In this document: positions 1-4,569 of the stretch, one piece after another
How the letters are laid out: the number at the start of each line of letters is the position of its first letter
How positions within the stretch are numbered: the stretch's first letter is position 1
Origin: an uncultured Christensenella sp.
GTDB taxonomy: Bacteria; Bacillota; Clostridia; Christensenellales; Borkfalkiaceae
Direction: 5' to 3'
DNA length: 7,754 nt
NCBI GenBank assembly: GCA_910578655.1
Contig: CAJTQE010000050.1
Span: 5,451-13,204, forward strand
Notes under the pieces: generated by a model
Seen by the model: the letters and a program-made list of their open reading frames with translations, nothing else
The model's database searches: none
Told to the model about the DNA's origin: nothing
Made by a program: the position numbers and the translations under genes

Positions 1-964
1 ACGTCCCCCCCTCCAAATCTATATTGAAATGAAAAAAGTTGAACCCCTCGCCCTTTTCGTGCTTTTCAAGGTACTTACCGCACAGCGTTTCATACTCGTC
101 GCAGACAGTTTTAAGGTGTTCTTCCTTAATCTGCAAATCGTCGATGTCGGTGACGACCGGTTCCATTGAAATACTGTCAAATCCGCTTTCCGCAAGAAAA
201 ATTACGTCTTTTGAAAAATCAAGATTTTTGGACGTGAACGTTCCGCGAACGTAATAATGCTTATCGCCGCGCGAACGAACGAACTTTTTGATATGGTCGA
301 TAACTAAGTCAAAACTGCCCTTTCCGTTTTTGGTTTTACGTATCGCGTCGTGAACCTCTTTTCTGCCGTCTATGCTTAAAACGACGTTCTCCATTTCGCT
401 GTTAAAAAACTCTATAGCGTCGTCGTCAAGCAAAAGCGCGTTGGTCGTGGTTGTAAACAGGAACTTTTTGCCGAGTTTGCCTGCCTCACGCTTTGCGTAA
501 GCAACTACCTTTTTAATAGTATCGAGGCACATCAAAGGCTCACCGCCGAAAAAGTCGACTTCCAAAACTTTACGGTTGCCGCTGTTTTTCAAGAGAAAAT
601 CAATAGCGGAAATTGCCGTCTCCAAACTCATAAATTCGCGTTCGGCATGATACGCCCCCTCGTCTGCAAAGCAGTAGCGGCAACGAAGATTACAGTCGTG
701 GCAGATATGAAGACATAACGCCTTAATCTCGTTTGATTTGATAGGTGCGGCTTTAACTTCCTCCGCAAACAGCAAACCCTTGTCTTTAAGGGCTTGCACG
801 TCCGCCTCTATCTCGGCAATTTTTTCAGCCGGAAGATTGGGCATAACGCCGCCCTCGCACTTTGCTTTTAAGTATGCTGCCGTATCCTTATCGCACTCGT
901 GCAGACTTCCGCTGCCCGAGTCGTATATGTAATTGTAATTTTTGAAATTAAAAATATGTACCAT
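1..964 (-). CDS. scfB: SCIFF radical SAM maturase (partial, C-terminus beyond window)
   Basis: Radical SAM enzyme that crosslinks the neighbouring SCIFF peptide by forming thioether bonds from cysteine sulfur to nearby residues (TIGR03974/CteB-type, ranthipeptide biosynthesis, cytosolic). I read 321 codons from the ATG at 964. Seen: an N-terminal region starting MVHIF that resembles the peptide-binding RRE-like part of these maturases; the radical SAM [4Fe-4S] motif CNLRCRYC with C91, C95 and C98; and FFGGEPLM at 138-145, whose GGEP binds SAM. The reading ends at IDLEGGT, just where family members enter the C-terminal SPASM/Twitch domain with its auxiliary clusters. Family members are about 450-470 residues, so roughly 130-150 are missing because of the window edge. 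The start was chosen by family N-terminus. No good Shine-Dalgarno lies 5-12 nt upstream; the only AAGGAG is about 30 nt away inside a hairpin. Confidence 0.93.
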   Translation of the reverse strand, partial: MVHIFNFKNYNYIYDSGSGSLHECDKDTAAYLKAKCEGGVMPNLPAEKIAEIEADVQALKDKGLLFAEEVKAAPIKSNEIKALCLHICHDCNLRCRYCFADEGAYHAEREFMSLETAISAIDFLLKNSGNRKVLEVDFFGGEPLMCLDTIKKVVAYAKREAGKLGKKFLFTTTTNALLLDDDAIEFFNSEMENVVLSIDGRKEVHDAIRKTKNGKGSFDLVIDHIKKFVRSRGDKHYYVRGTFTSKNLDFSKDVIFLAESGFDSISMEPVVTDIDDLQIKEEHLKTVCDEYETLCGKYLEKHEKGEGFNFFHFNIDLEGGT

Positions 965-976
965 TTTAACAGCTAA

Positions 977-999
977 AAGGAGCAGTAGAACTGCTCCTT
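977..999 (-). terminator. Hairpin between SCIFF gene and maturase (attenuator or weak terminator)
   Basis: This is a perfect 9-bp stem: AAGGAGCAG pairs with CTGCTCCTT around the loop TTCTA (minus-strand reading). The 3' arm runs into only a short T run (CTTTTAGC), so it resembles a weak intrinsic terminator rather than a full one. It lies between the SCIFF stop (1010) and the maturase ATG (964). The 5' arm holds the only strong Shine-Dalgarno-like AAGGAG in the gap, and the stem sequesters it. A plausible role is partial termination or mRNA 3'-end protection that keeps the small precursor more abundant than its enzyme; that role is inferred. Confidence 0.6.
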
Positions 1000-1009
1000 A
1001 CTCACTTAA

Positions 1010-1171
1010 TTACTTTCTATTAATTTTTTCGGGATTTTCTTCTCTTGTGATTCTTTCGCAGCTTTGGTTGCCTACCGTACAGCTTGTTTTACAAGCCGAC
1101 TGACAGGTACTTCTGCATTCGCCGCAACCTGTGATTTTCTTTTCACGGGGAGTCGATACTGTTTTAATCAT
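1010..1171 (-). CDS. scfA: SCIFF ranthipeptide precursor (six cysteines in forty-five), 53 aa
   Basis: Ribosomally made precursor peptide, substrate of the adjacent radical SAM maturase. The translation has leader MIKTVSTPREKKITG followed by the core GCGECRSTCQSACKTSC and TVGNQSCE, the near-invariant SCIFF signature (TIGR03973). The six cysteines are C16, C19, C23, C27, C31 and C38. In characterised SCIFF peptides, cysteine sulfurs are joined to upstream or downstream Thr/Ser-type acceptors; T22, T29, T32 and the serines between the cysteines are candidates here. The start ATG at 1171 has AAGGAG 9 nt upstream, and its own promoter lies just before. The tail after the last Cys, 15 residues ending NPEKINRK, is longer and more charged than I expect for the family. 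SCIFF products have been linked to quorum sensing and metabolism in clostridia. The gene is short enough that length-cutoff gene finders would miss it. Confidence 0.95.
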   Translation of the reverse strand: MIKTVSTPREKKITGCGECRSTCQSACKTSCTVGNQSCERITREENPEKINRK

Positions 1172-1206
1172 TATAATAATCTCCTTAAAGTTCTAATTAC
1201 AATATA

Positions 1207-1235
1207 ATTATAATGTCAGTATCGAAAAAAATCAA
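1207..1235 (-). promoter_or_regulatory. Sigma-A-type promoter for the SCIFF gene
   Basis: The -35 box TTGATT (1235-1230) and the consensus -10 box TATAAT (1212-1207) are separated by exactly 17 bp. Transcription would start near 1200, giving a leader of about 29 nt that contains the AAGGAG ribosome-binding site of the SCIFF gene. It sits directly after the stop codon of the upstream membrane-protein gene, so the peptide can be transcribed independently of yajC. The SCIFF-maturase pair is probably its own transcription unit or a sub-operon. Confidence 0.75.
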
Positions 1236-1240
1236 GCGTT

Positions 1241-1609
1241 TCATACGTTCTTTTTTATATTGACGGCTATTATTCCCGTTATTGCACCGCTTACCGTGCC
1301 GAGAAGTATTTCAATTATAAATTTCCAGCTTATGGAAAGCGAATGGGAAATTGCGCCGTACAACAAATAAGTTGCAAGCACGGCAATCAAACCGTATATA
1401 ATTCCTTTAAGCCAGCCCTTGTCGCCGCGAATAAAAATAAGACCGCCGACGACGATGGAAAGAATTTTGAAAACCTGATTTACGGGTTTGACTACGCCGA
1501 GCGGAATTGAAAAAAGCTGAATTACAAGCGTGAAAAAGAGTACGAAAATAAGTGACGCTATTATCGCCGCCGATGCCGCTTTGACTATCTGAAATATATT
1601 TTTGCGCAT
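1241..1609 (-). CDS. TIGR04086 family four-helix membrane protein
   Basis: Small integral membrane protein of 122 residues and unknown function. Four hydrophobic segments are visible at about residues 9-31, 44-60, 68-88 and 96-117. They are joined by short loops, with RGDKGW at 61-66 as the most polar loop and a Lys-rich end (NIKKNV). Size, topology and position between yajC and a SCIFF peptide gene match the TIGR04086 family, known from clostridia as a genomic neighbour of SCIFF. Its role is unproven; linkage suggests involvement in peptide export or envelope function, but it also neighbours yajC, so association with the Sec accessory complex is equally possible. The start is supported by GGAGG 6 nt upstream of the ATG at 1609. 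That site lies within a terminator-like hairpin, so translation may depend on readthrough or coupling from yajC. Confidence 0.85.
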   Translation of the reverse strand: MRKNIFQIVKAASAAIIASLIFVLFFTLVIQLFSIPLGVVKPVNQVFKILSIVVGGLIFIRGDKGWLKGIIYGLIAVLATYLLYGAISHSLSISWKFIIEILLGTVSGAITGIIAVNIKKNV

Positions 1610-1645
1610 AAAAAACCTCCGCTTTAATCTATGCGGAGGTTTTTT
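1610..1645 (-). terminator. Terminator-like hairpin containing the downstream gene's ribosome-binding site
   Basis: The arms AAAAAACCTCCGC and GCGGAGGTTTTTT are perfectly complementary (13 bp, including a 7-bp GC-rich core) around a 10-nt loop. A GC stem ending in six T is a textbook intrinsic terminator, and because of the flanking A and T runs it would work on either strand. It begins 6 nt after the yajC stop. The GGAGG in the 3' arm is the Shine-Dalgarno of the TIGR04086 gene, whose ATG follows the T run immediately, so the same structure would limit both transcription and translation of that gene. Confidence 0.8.
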
Positions 1646-1651
1646 GATTTA

Positions 1652-2125
1652 TTAGTTCTTTTTGGTTTTTTTCGTCGTTTTATTTTCAGGAGCCGCTTCC
1701 TCGGCAGGAGCTTCCTCTGCTTTGGGTTCTTCCTTTACTTCTTCTACTGCCGCCTCGGGGGTTTCTTCCGCAGTTTCAACCGTATCTTCTGCGGGCTTTT
1801 CCTCAGCCTTGTTTGCAACCGCGTCCGTCTGATAAATAGCCTGTTTGTCAAATTTTATAAAGCACTTACCCGACTGCTCGCTGCCGGTTTCCAAAACAAA
1901 AGTATTTTCTTCCGCGTCGATTTCAACTACTATGCCGCATATACCGCCGATAGTTTTAACCTTGTTGCCGGGCTTTACAGCATCAATCAAGTTCTTTGCT
2001 TCTTCTTCCTGCTTTTTGCGGCGCTTGCTTGAAAAGACGAACATAACGATAATCGCCACGATAAGCACGCCCAAAATGATGTAGGTAGAAATCTGAGTCA
2101 TATTTGTTTCCAAAAGATTAAACAT
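1652..2125 (-). CDS. yajC: YajC, preprotein translocase accessory subunit with acidic tail
   Basis: Single-pass inner-membrane protein that joins SecD and SecF as an accessory complex of the SecYEG translocon. Of its 157 residues, about 12-31 form one transmembrane helix. The basic stretch KRRKKQEEEAK follows, then the conserved YajC core with VKPGNKVKTIGGICGIVVEID (about 50-70) and a beta-rich segment to about residue 100. From about 104 to 147 the chain is low-complexity and rich in Glu, Ala and Pro, ending in a Lys-rich TTKKTKKN. Typical YajC is about 85-110 residues, so this tail is an extension, probably cytosolic and disordered. The start at 2125 is preferred over Met9 because GGAG lies about 10 nt upstream. 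It lies downstream of tgt as in many clostridia but has its own promoter. secD/secF are not in the window and may lie beyond its left edge. Confidence 0.93.
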   Translation of the reverse strand: MFNLLETNMTQISTYIILGVLIVAIIVMFVFSSKRRKKQEEEAKNLIDAVKPGNKVKTIGGICGIVVEIDAEENTFVLETGSEQSGKCFIKFDKQAIYQTDAVANKAEEKPAEDTVETAEETPEAAVEEVKEEPKAEEAPAEEAAPENKTTKKTKKN

Positions 2126-2156
2126 TGCCTAAATTCTCCAAAATAAATTTTACTAA

Positions 2157-2185
2157 ACTATATCTCATTTGCCGTTTTTTGGCAA
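2157..2185 (-). promoter_or_regulatory. Sigma-A-type promoter for yajC
   Basis: TTGCCA (2185-2180) and TATAGT (2162-2157) are 17 bp apart, and a TSS near 2150 would leave a leader of about 25 nt before the yajC ATG. The -35 box is one arm of an inverted repeat, TTGCC-7 nt-GGCAA (2185-2169), which may be an operator but could be chance. The promoter lies in the 107-bp gap after tgt. The gap otherwise holds A/T-rich sequence and no convincing terminator. Confidence 0.65.
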
Positions 2186-2232
2186 GCGTTTTTTTAAGCT
2201 TTGGCGCAATTACACCAAACTTTCACTGAAAT

Positions 2233-3354
2233 TTAATTAAAATCGCCGTAATTAGAATAGAATTCTTCCGCAAAGTCGTTTAAGCTGTCCGCGAAAATAG
2301 CTTCTCTCATATCTCTCATAAGCTTGTGCAGGAAAGTTATATTATGCAGACTTAAAAGCATTGCCGACAGCATTTCATTGACGTTGATAAGATGCCTTAA
2401 ATACGCCTTAGTATAATTTTTGCAACAATAGCAGTTGCAGCTTTCGTCCAGAGCGGAAAAATCTTCACGGTATTTGCCGTTGCGTACAACTGCTTTACCG
2501 GAGGAAGTAAACGCCGTACCGTTACGCGCAATGCGCGTTGCAAGCACGCAGTCGAACATATCTACGCCCCTTTTAACACCCTCTATAAGACAGTCCGGAC
2601 TGCCGACACCCATTAAATAACGGGGAACGCTTTCGGGAAGGTGCGGACGCAGTAAGTCCAACATTTGATACATAAGCGGTTTGGGTTCTCCAACCGAAAG
2701 TCCGCCTATCGCAATTCCGTCGGTTGCAAACTGTTTTGCGCGTTTTGCGCTCTCTATACGCAAATCTTCGTAAAAGTTGCCCTGAACTATGGGAAACAGA
2801 GCCTGATCGTCGCGCGTCTTTGCGGCAACGCAGCGTTTAAGCCAACTGTCCGTACGCTCCAACGCCTTTGCAGCCTGTTCGTGAGTGTAGCCATATTCGC
2901 TGCACTGGTCGAACTGCATTATTATATCCGCGCCCAGATTCTCTTCGATAGACATTACTTTCTCGGGTGTGAACATATGCTTTGAACCGTCGACGTGAGA
3001 GGAAAACTCGACGCCCCCGTCAGTGATTTTGTTCAACTTTGTCAAAGAAAATACCTGAAAACCGCCGCTATCGGTCAAAATAGGTCCGTCCCAATTCATA
3101 AACTTGTGCAGACCGCCTGCTTTTCTGACGAGTTCGTCACCGGGACGGATATATAAATGATAGGTGTTTGACAGTATTATGCTTGAACCCGCCTCTTTCA
3201 AGTCGCGCGGTAAAACGCCTTTTACCGTTGCCTGTGTTCCGACGGGCATATATACGGGCGTTAAAATATCGCCGTGCGGAGTATGGAAAACCCCTGCGCG
3301 CGCGCCCGTGTATTTATCTATATGCTGTATTTCGTAATTAAAATATTTACTCAT
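2233..3354 (-). CDS. tgt: Queuine/preQ1 tRNA-guanine transglycosylase
   Basis: Exchanges guanine 34 in the anticodon of GUN tRNAs (Asp, Asn, His, Tyr) for preQ1, the base-exchange step of queuosine synthesis. Its product is the substrate of QueA, encoded about 1.3 kb upstream. The 373 residues match the usual bacterial length. Seen: DSGGFQ at 95-100 with the conserved active-site Asp95; GGLSVGEP at 217-224 in substrate recognition; MFDCV with Asp268, the expected catalytic nucleophile; and a zinc site formed by C306, C308, C311 and H337 in CNCYCC...LHN. The ATG at 3354 is supported by AGAGGA a few nt upstream. tgt is normally co-transcribed with queA. Here repeats with terminator-like hairpins and a TA module intervene, so tgt needs readthrough or its own start; a poor TTCTCA-18 bp-TATAAT lies at 3398-3369 but would give a leader of only about 8 nt. 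Confidence 0.97.
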   Translation of the reverse strand: MSKYFNYEIQHIDKYTGARAGVFHTPHGDILTPVYMPVGTQATVKGVLPRDLKEAGSSIILSNTYHLYIRPGDELVRKAGGLHKFMNWDGPILTDSGGFQVFSLTKLNKITDGGVEFSSHVDGSKHMFTPEKVMSIEENLGADIIMQFDQCSEYGYTHEQAAKALERTDSWLKRCVAAKTRDDQALFPIVQGNFYEDLRIESAKRAKQFATDGIAIGGLSVGEPKPLMYQMLDLLRPHLPESVPRYLMGVGSPDCLIEGVKRGVDMFDCVLATRIARNGTAFTSSGKAVVRNGKYREDFSALDESCNCYCCKNYTKAYLRHLINVNEMLSAMLLSLHNITFLHKLMRDMREAIFADSLNDFAEEFYSNYGDFN

Positions 3355-3395
3355 AATTCCTCTTATAAATTATAATATCATCACGCATTTGTTGA

Positions 3396-3495
3396 GAAGC
3401 AATACAAGGCGGACACGGATTCCCCCCGGAAGCGCAAAAGCCGTACACGACCAAGGTAAAACGATAGGTGCAACACCGTATTTCGCCGTTATAAG
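3396..3495 (+). repeat. Structured repeat body R1 (type 2, degenerate)
   Basis: This is the first of four related repeat bodies around the TA module; strand is set by shared orientation only. It starts with GAAGCAA and ends with TTATAAG. It shares CGTACACGACCAAGG and AAAACG with R4 at 4570-4675, so the two form one subfamily. Its left arm is eroded (TCCCCCCGGAAG replaces the palindrome arm seen in other copies), so the central hairpin cannot fold as in R2 or R3. Short reading frames crossing it look spurious: they are frame-shifted copies of repeat sequence with no independent support. Confidence 0.75.
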
Positions 3496-3507
3496 CCCAA
3501 CATCGCG

Positions 3508-3525
3508 TCCCGCATTTGCACGGGA
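3508..3525 (+). repeat. Small hairpin of the repeat family, copy 1
   Basis: TCCCG and CGGGA flank an 8-nt loop (CATTTGCA). The same hairpin recurs at 3663-3680, 4379-4396 and 4534-4551, each preceded by ATCGCG. Within each block, the two hairpins are exactly 155 bp apart. Loop sequence varies while the stem is kept (or becomes a G-T pair in copy 3), which suggests that the folded form matters. Confidence 0.75.
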
Positions 3526-3545
3526 GACAAGAATTGCTTGGCTTA

Positions 3546-3650
3546 GAAGCAAGCAGGTCGAGAAGCGCGAGCTTTTTTGAGGGGAGCATACACAGATGTA
3601 TGTGACCCGATAAAAAGCGAAGCGCGACAAAGAGATGCGCCGCTTATAAG
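3546..3650 (+). repeat. Structured repeat body R2 (type 1)
   Basis: This repeat can fold into a long interrupted hairpin. Nested arms are CGCG/CGCG, GCTTTTT/AAAAAGC, GGG/CCC and CATACA/TGTATG around the tetraloop CAGA. A second hairpin follows: AAGCG-AA-GCGC pairs with GCGC-CGCTT around an 11-nt loop (3615-3645). Just upstream, TTGCTT/AAGCAA forms another small stem. It is almost identical to R3. It lies between the toxin gene and tgt, and on the minus strand the second hairpin runs into a T tract. Confidence 0.8.
3612..3645 (-). terminator. Possible terminator formed by repeat R2 after the TA operon
   Basis: On the minus strand AAGCGGCGC, an 11-nt loop and GCGCTTCGCTT can pair (9 bp with a two-base bulge), followed immediately by further T residues. 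This has the form of an intrinsic terminator for transcripts coming from the TA genes, and would separate tgt from them. R3 carries the same element at 4483-4516 with one stem mismatch (GGGC instead of GCGC). Confidence 0.5.
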
Positions 3651-3662
3651 ACAAGCATCGCG

Positions 3663-3680
3663 TCCCGCATATGTACGGGA
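3663..3680 (+). repeat. Small hairpin of the repeat family, copy 2
   Basis: TCCCG/CGGGA stem with loop CATATGTA, 155 bp from copy 1. It marks the right end of the left repeat block, and unique TA-region sequence begins shortly after it at about 3689. Confidence 0.75.
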
Positions 3681-3698
3681 AACAGGATTTCACATAAT

Positions 3699-3724
3699 AA
3701 GCGATACGCCAAAGCATATCGCTT
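3699..3724 (-). terminator. Hairpin at the end of the toxin gene
   Basis: AAGCGATA and TATCGCTT form an 8-bp stem around a 10-nt loop, with a possible inner GC/GC pairing. It overlaps the toxin stop codon (3725-3723). On the minus strand the tail is ATTATGTG rather than a T run, so it may be an mRNA 3'-end stem or a weak terminator rather than a full one. The repeat-encoded hairpin about 55 nt further on could back it up. Confidence 0.5.
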
Positions 3725-4001
3725 ACTTGAACAAATCCGAATGAGTACCTGTGCGGTACATAGACAACACCAAAACGTCGTCGAATTTTTCATAGACTAG
3801 CAGCCAGTCCGGTTCTATATGACATTCCCAATAACCCGAATACTCCCCGACAAGCATATGAACTCTGTTCTTGGGTTCCAACGGTTCGTCTTTAGCTAAT
3901 TTTTCAATAATATAAAACAGCTTATCAAGATTTTTACCACGCTTTAACGCCTGCTTCAAATCTTTCTCGAAACGGTTTGTATATTTTACTTCATATATCA
4001 T
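3723..4001 (-). CDS. yafQ: YafQ-family mRNA interferase toxin
   Basis: Toxin of a type II toxin-antitoxin module; YafQ-type RelE-superfamily RNases cut mRNA on the ribosome and stall growth when free of antitoxin. It is 92 residues, the same length class as E. coli YafQ. The residues implicated in E. coli YafQ catalysis or fold have counterparts here: H48, H61, D65, W66, H87 and F91, within ECHIEPDWLLVY and RTGTHSDLF. Nothing suggests inactivation. The start ATG at 4001 overlaps the antitoxin stop by 4 nt (ATGA), implying translational coupling and antitoxin-first order, the common DinJ-YafQ arrangement. It lies in the segment framed by direct repeats between queA and tgt, so it is probably acquired rather than part of the housekeeping operon. 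Confidence 0.93.
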   Translation of the reverse strand: MIYEVKYTNRFEKDLKQALKRGKNLDKLFYIIEKLAKDEPLEPKNRVHMLVGEYSGYWECHIEPDWLLVYEKFDDVLVLSMYRTGTHSDLFK

Positions 4002-4270
4002 AAACCGAGCGCCGCCCTTAATTCTTCAATGCTTGTATAACCTTTTACGTTAGGGTCGTGCGCTATTTTTCTGCCTTCCTCAATAGCCGCTATAGTTTCA
4101 GCATTCGGGCTTTCAACGCGCATATCAAACGGCAAACCGTTTTCTCTTATAACCGCTTTTAAAAAAATATTGAAAGCAGTAGAAGTATTGATACCAAGTT
4201 CATCGAAAATTTTTTCGGCAGCCGCTTTCGTTTCCTTTGAAGTTCTAATATTAAGATTAGTGTATTCCAT
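3998..4270 (-). CDS. dinJ: DinJ/RelB-family antitoxin
   Basis: Antitoxin partner of the overlapping YafQ-like toxin: the family N-terminus dimerises and binds operator DNA, and the C-terminus wraps and blocks the toxin. The 90 residues show the ribbon-helix-helix pattern: a beta strand NLNIRT (5-10), a helix SKETKAAAEKIFDELG (11-26), a turn INTSTA, and a second helix through about 42. RENGLPFDM (42-50) is the usual RelB/DinJ motif at the end of the DNA-binding domain. The remainder, including AAIEEGRKIA and TSIEELRAALGL, would be the toxin-binding region. The ATG at 4270 follows a strong AAGGAGG with about 7 nt spacing. It is the first gene of its operon, with a promoter and overlapping inverted repeat immediately upstream, consistent with autorepression by the TA complex. 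Confidence 0.92.
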   Translation of the reverse strand: MEYTNLNIRTSKETKAAAEKIFDELGINTSTAFNIFLKAVIRENGLPFDMRVESPNAETIAAIEEGRKIAHDPNVKGYTSIEELRAALGL

Positions 4271-4296
4271 AACGCTCCTCCTTTATCTTCAATATC

Positions 4297-4325
4297 ATTC
4301 TAACATAGTATATGTAATAAGTCAA
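4297..4325 (-). promoter_or_regulatory. Promoter of the toxin-antitoxin operon with internal operator
   Basis: TTGACT (4325-4320) and TAGAAT (4302-4297) are separated by 17 bp; the TSS would be near 4290, about 20 nt before the antitoxin ATG. The spacer contains the inverted repeat ACATA-TAC-TATGT (4315-4303). A palindrome between -35 and -10 is the expected place for DinJ/RelB ribbon-helix-helix autorepression, though binding is inferred. Confidence 0.72.
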
Positions 4326-4378
4326 TATTTTTGCGTAATTTTTCGGAGATTTTCGTAAATTATACGATAAACATCGCG

Positions 4379-4396
4379 TCCCGCATTGTTATGGGA
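4379..4396 (+). repeat. Small hairpin of the repeat family, copy 3
   Basis: TCCCG with TGGGA around loop CATTGTTA. Four Watson-Crick pairs and a closing G-T pair replace the five Watson-Crick pairs of the other copies. It borders the unique TA segment, 155 bp before copy 4. Confidence 0.65.
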
Positions 4397-4416
4397 GACA
4401 AGGATTGCTTGGCTTA

Positions 4417-4521
4417 GAAGCAAGCAGGTCGAGGAGCGCGAGCTTTTTTGAGGGGAGCATACACAGATGTATGTGACCCGATAAAAAGCGAAGCGCGACA
4501 AAGAGATGGGCCGCTTATAAG
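4417..4521 (+). repeat. Structured repeat body R3 (type 1)
   Basis: Differs from R2 at only two positions over 105 bp (G for A in the GAGAAGCGCG part and G for C in GATGCGCC). The long nested hairpin is intact: CGCG, GCTTTTT/AAAAAGC, GGG/CCC and CATACA/TGTATG around CAGA. The G-for-C change breaks one pair of the following GCGC/GCGC stem. It lies between queA and the antitoxin gene. Confidence 0.8.
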
Positions 4522-4533
4522 ACAAGCATCGCG

Positions 4534-4551
4534 TCCCGCATTTGCACGGGA
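4534..4551 (+). repeat. Small hairpin of the repeat family, copy 4
   Basis: TCCCG/CGGGA with loop CATTTGCA, identical in stem and loop to copy 1. It joins R3 to R4 just as copy 1 joins R1 to R2, supporting a modular hairpin-body-hairpin-body architecture. Confidence 0.75.
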
Positions 4552-4569
4552 GGCAGGATGAGGATTGGA

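Larger units (their letters stand above)
3500..3688 (+). repeat. 189-bp direct repeat, left copy
   Basis: Comparison with 4371-4559 shows 178 of 189 positions identical with no gaps and a constant offset of 871. Seven of the eleven differences fall in the small TCCCG/CGGGA hairpin loops or just beside them; from 3541 to 3670 there are only two differences. The copy contains hairpin, type 1 body, hairpin. The two copies bracket 682 bp of unique sequence carrying the toxin-antitoxin genes. That layout makes the TA segment deletable by recombination between the copies. Confidence 0.9.
4371..4559 (+). repeat. 189-bp direct repeat, right copy
   Basis: Matches 3500-3688 at 178 of 189 positions without gaps. 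It contains hairpin copy 3, body R3 and hairpin copy 4. The unique TA region ends at about 4370 with a small TCGTA/TACGA hairpin (4353-4367). The first hairpin of this copy has drifted most (loop CATTGTTA and one stem G-C replaced by G-T). Confidence 0.9.

Noticed and set aside
2200..2219. Terminator after tgt (TTTGGTG/CGCCAAA stem)
   Set aside because: The stem includes a G-T pair and no T run follows on the minus strand; it is followed by A-rich sequence, so intrinsic termination is not supported.
3369..3398. Promoter for tgt (TTCTCA-18 bp-TATAAT)
   Set aside because: The -35 box is poor and the leader would be only about 8 nt, barely including the ribosome-binding site; kept only as a remark under tgt.
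3347..3717. Overlapping minus-strand reading frames of 80 and 115 codons between tgt and the toxin gene
   Set aside because: They run through repeat DNA and give the same Cys/Ser/Arg-rich words as similar frames at 4322-4677. No ribosome-binding site or family resemblance; they are translations of the repeat.
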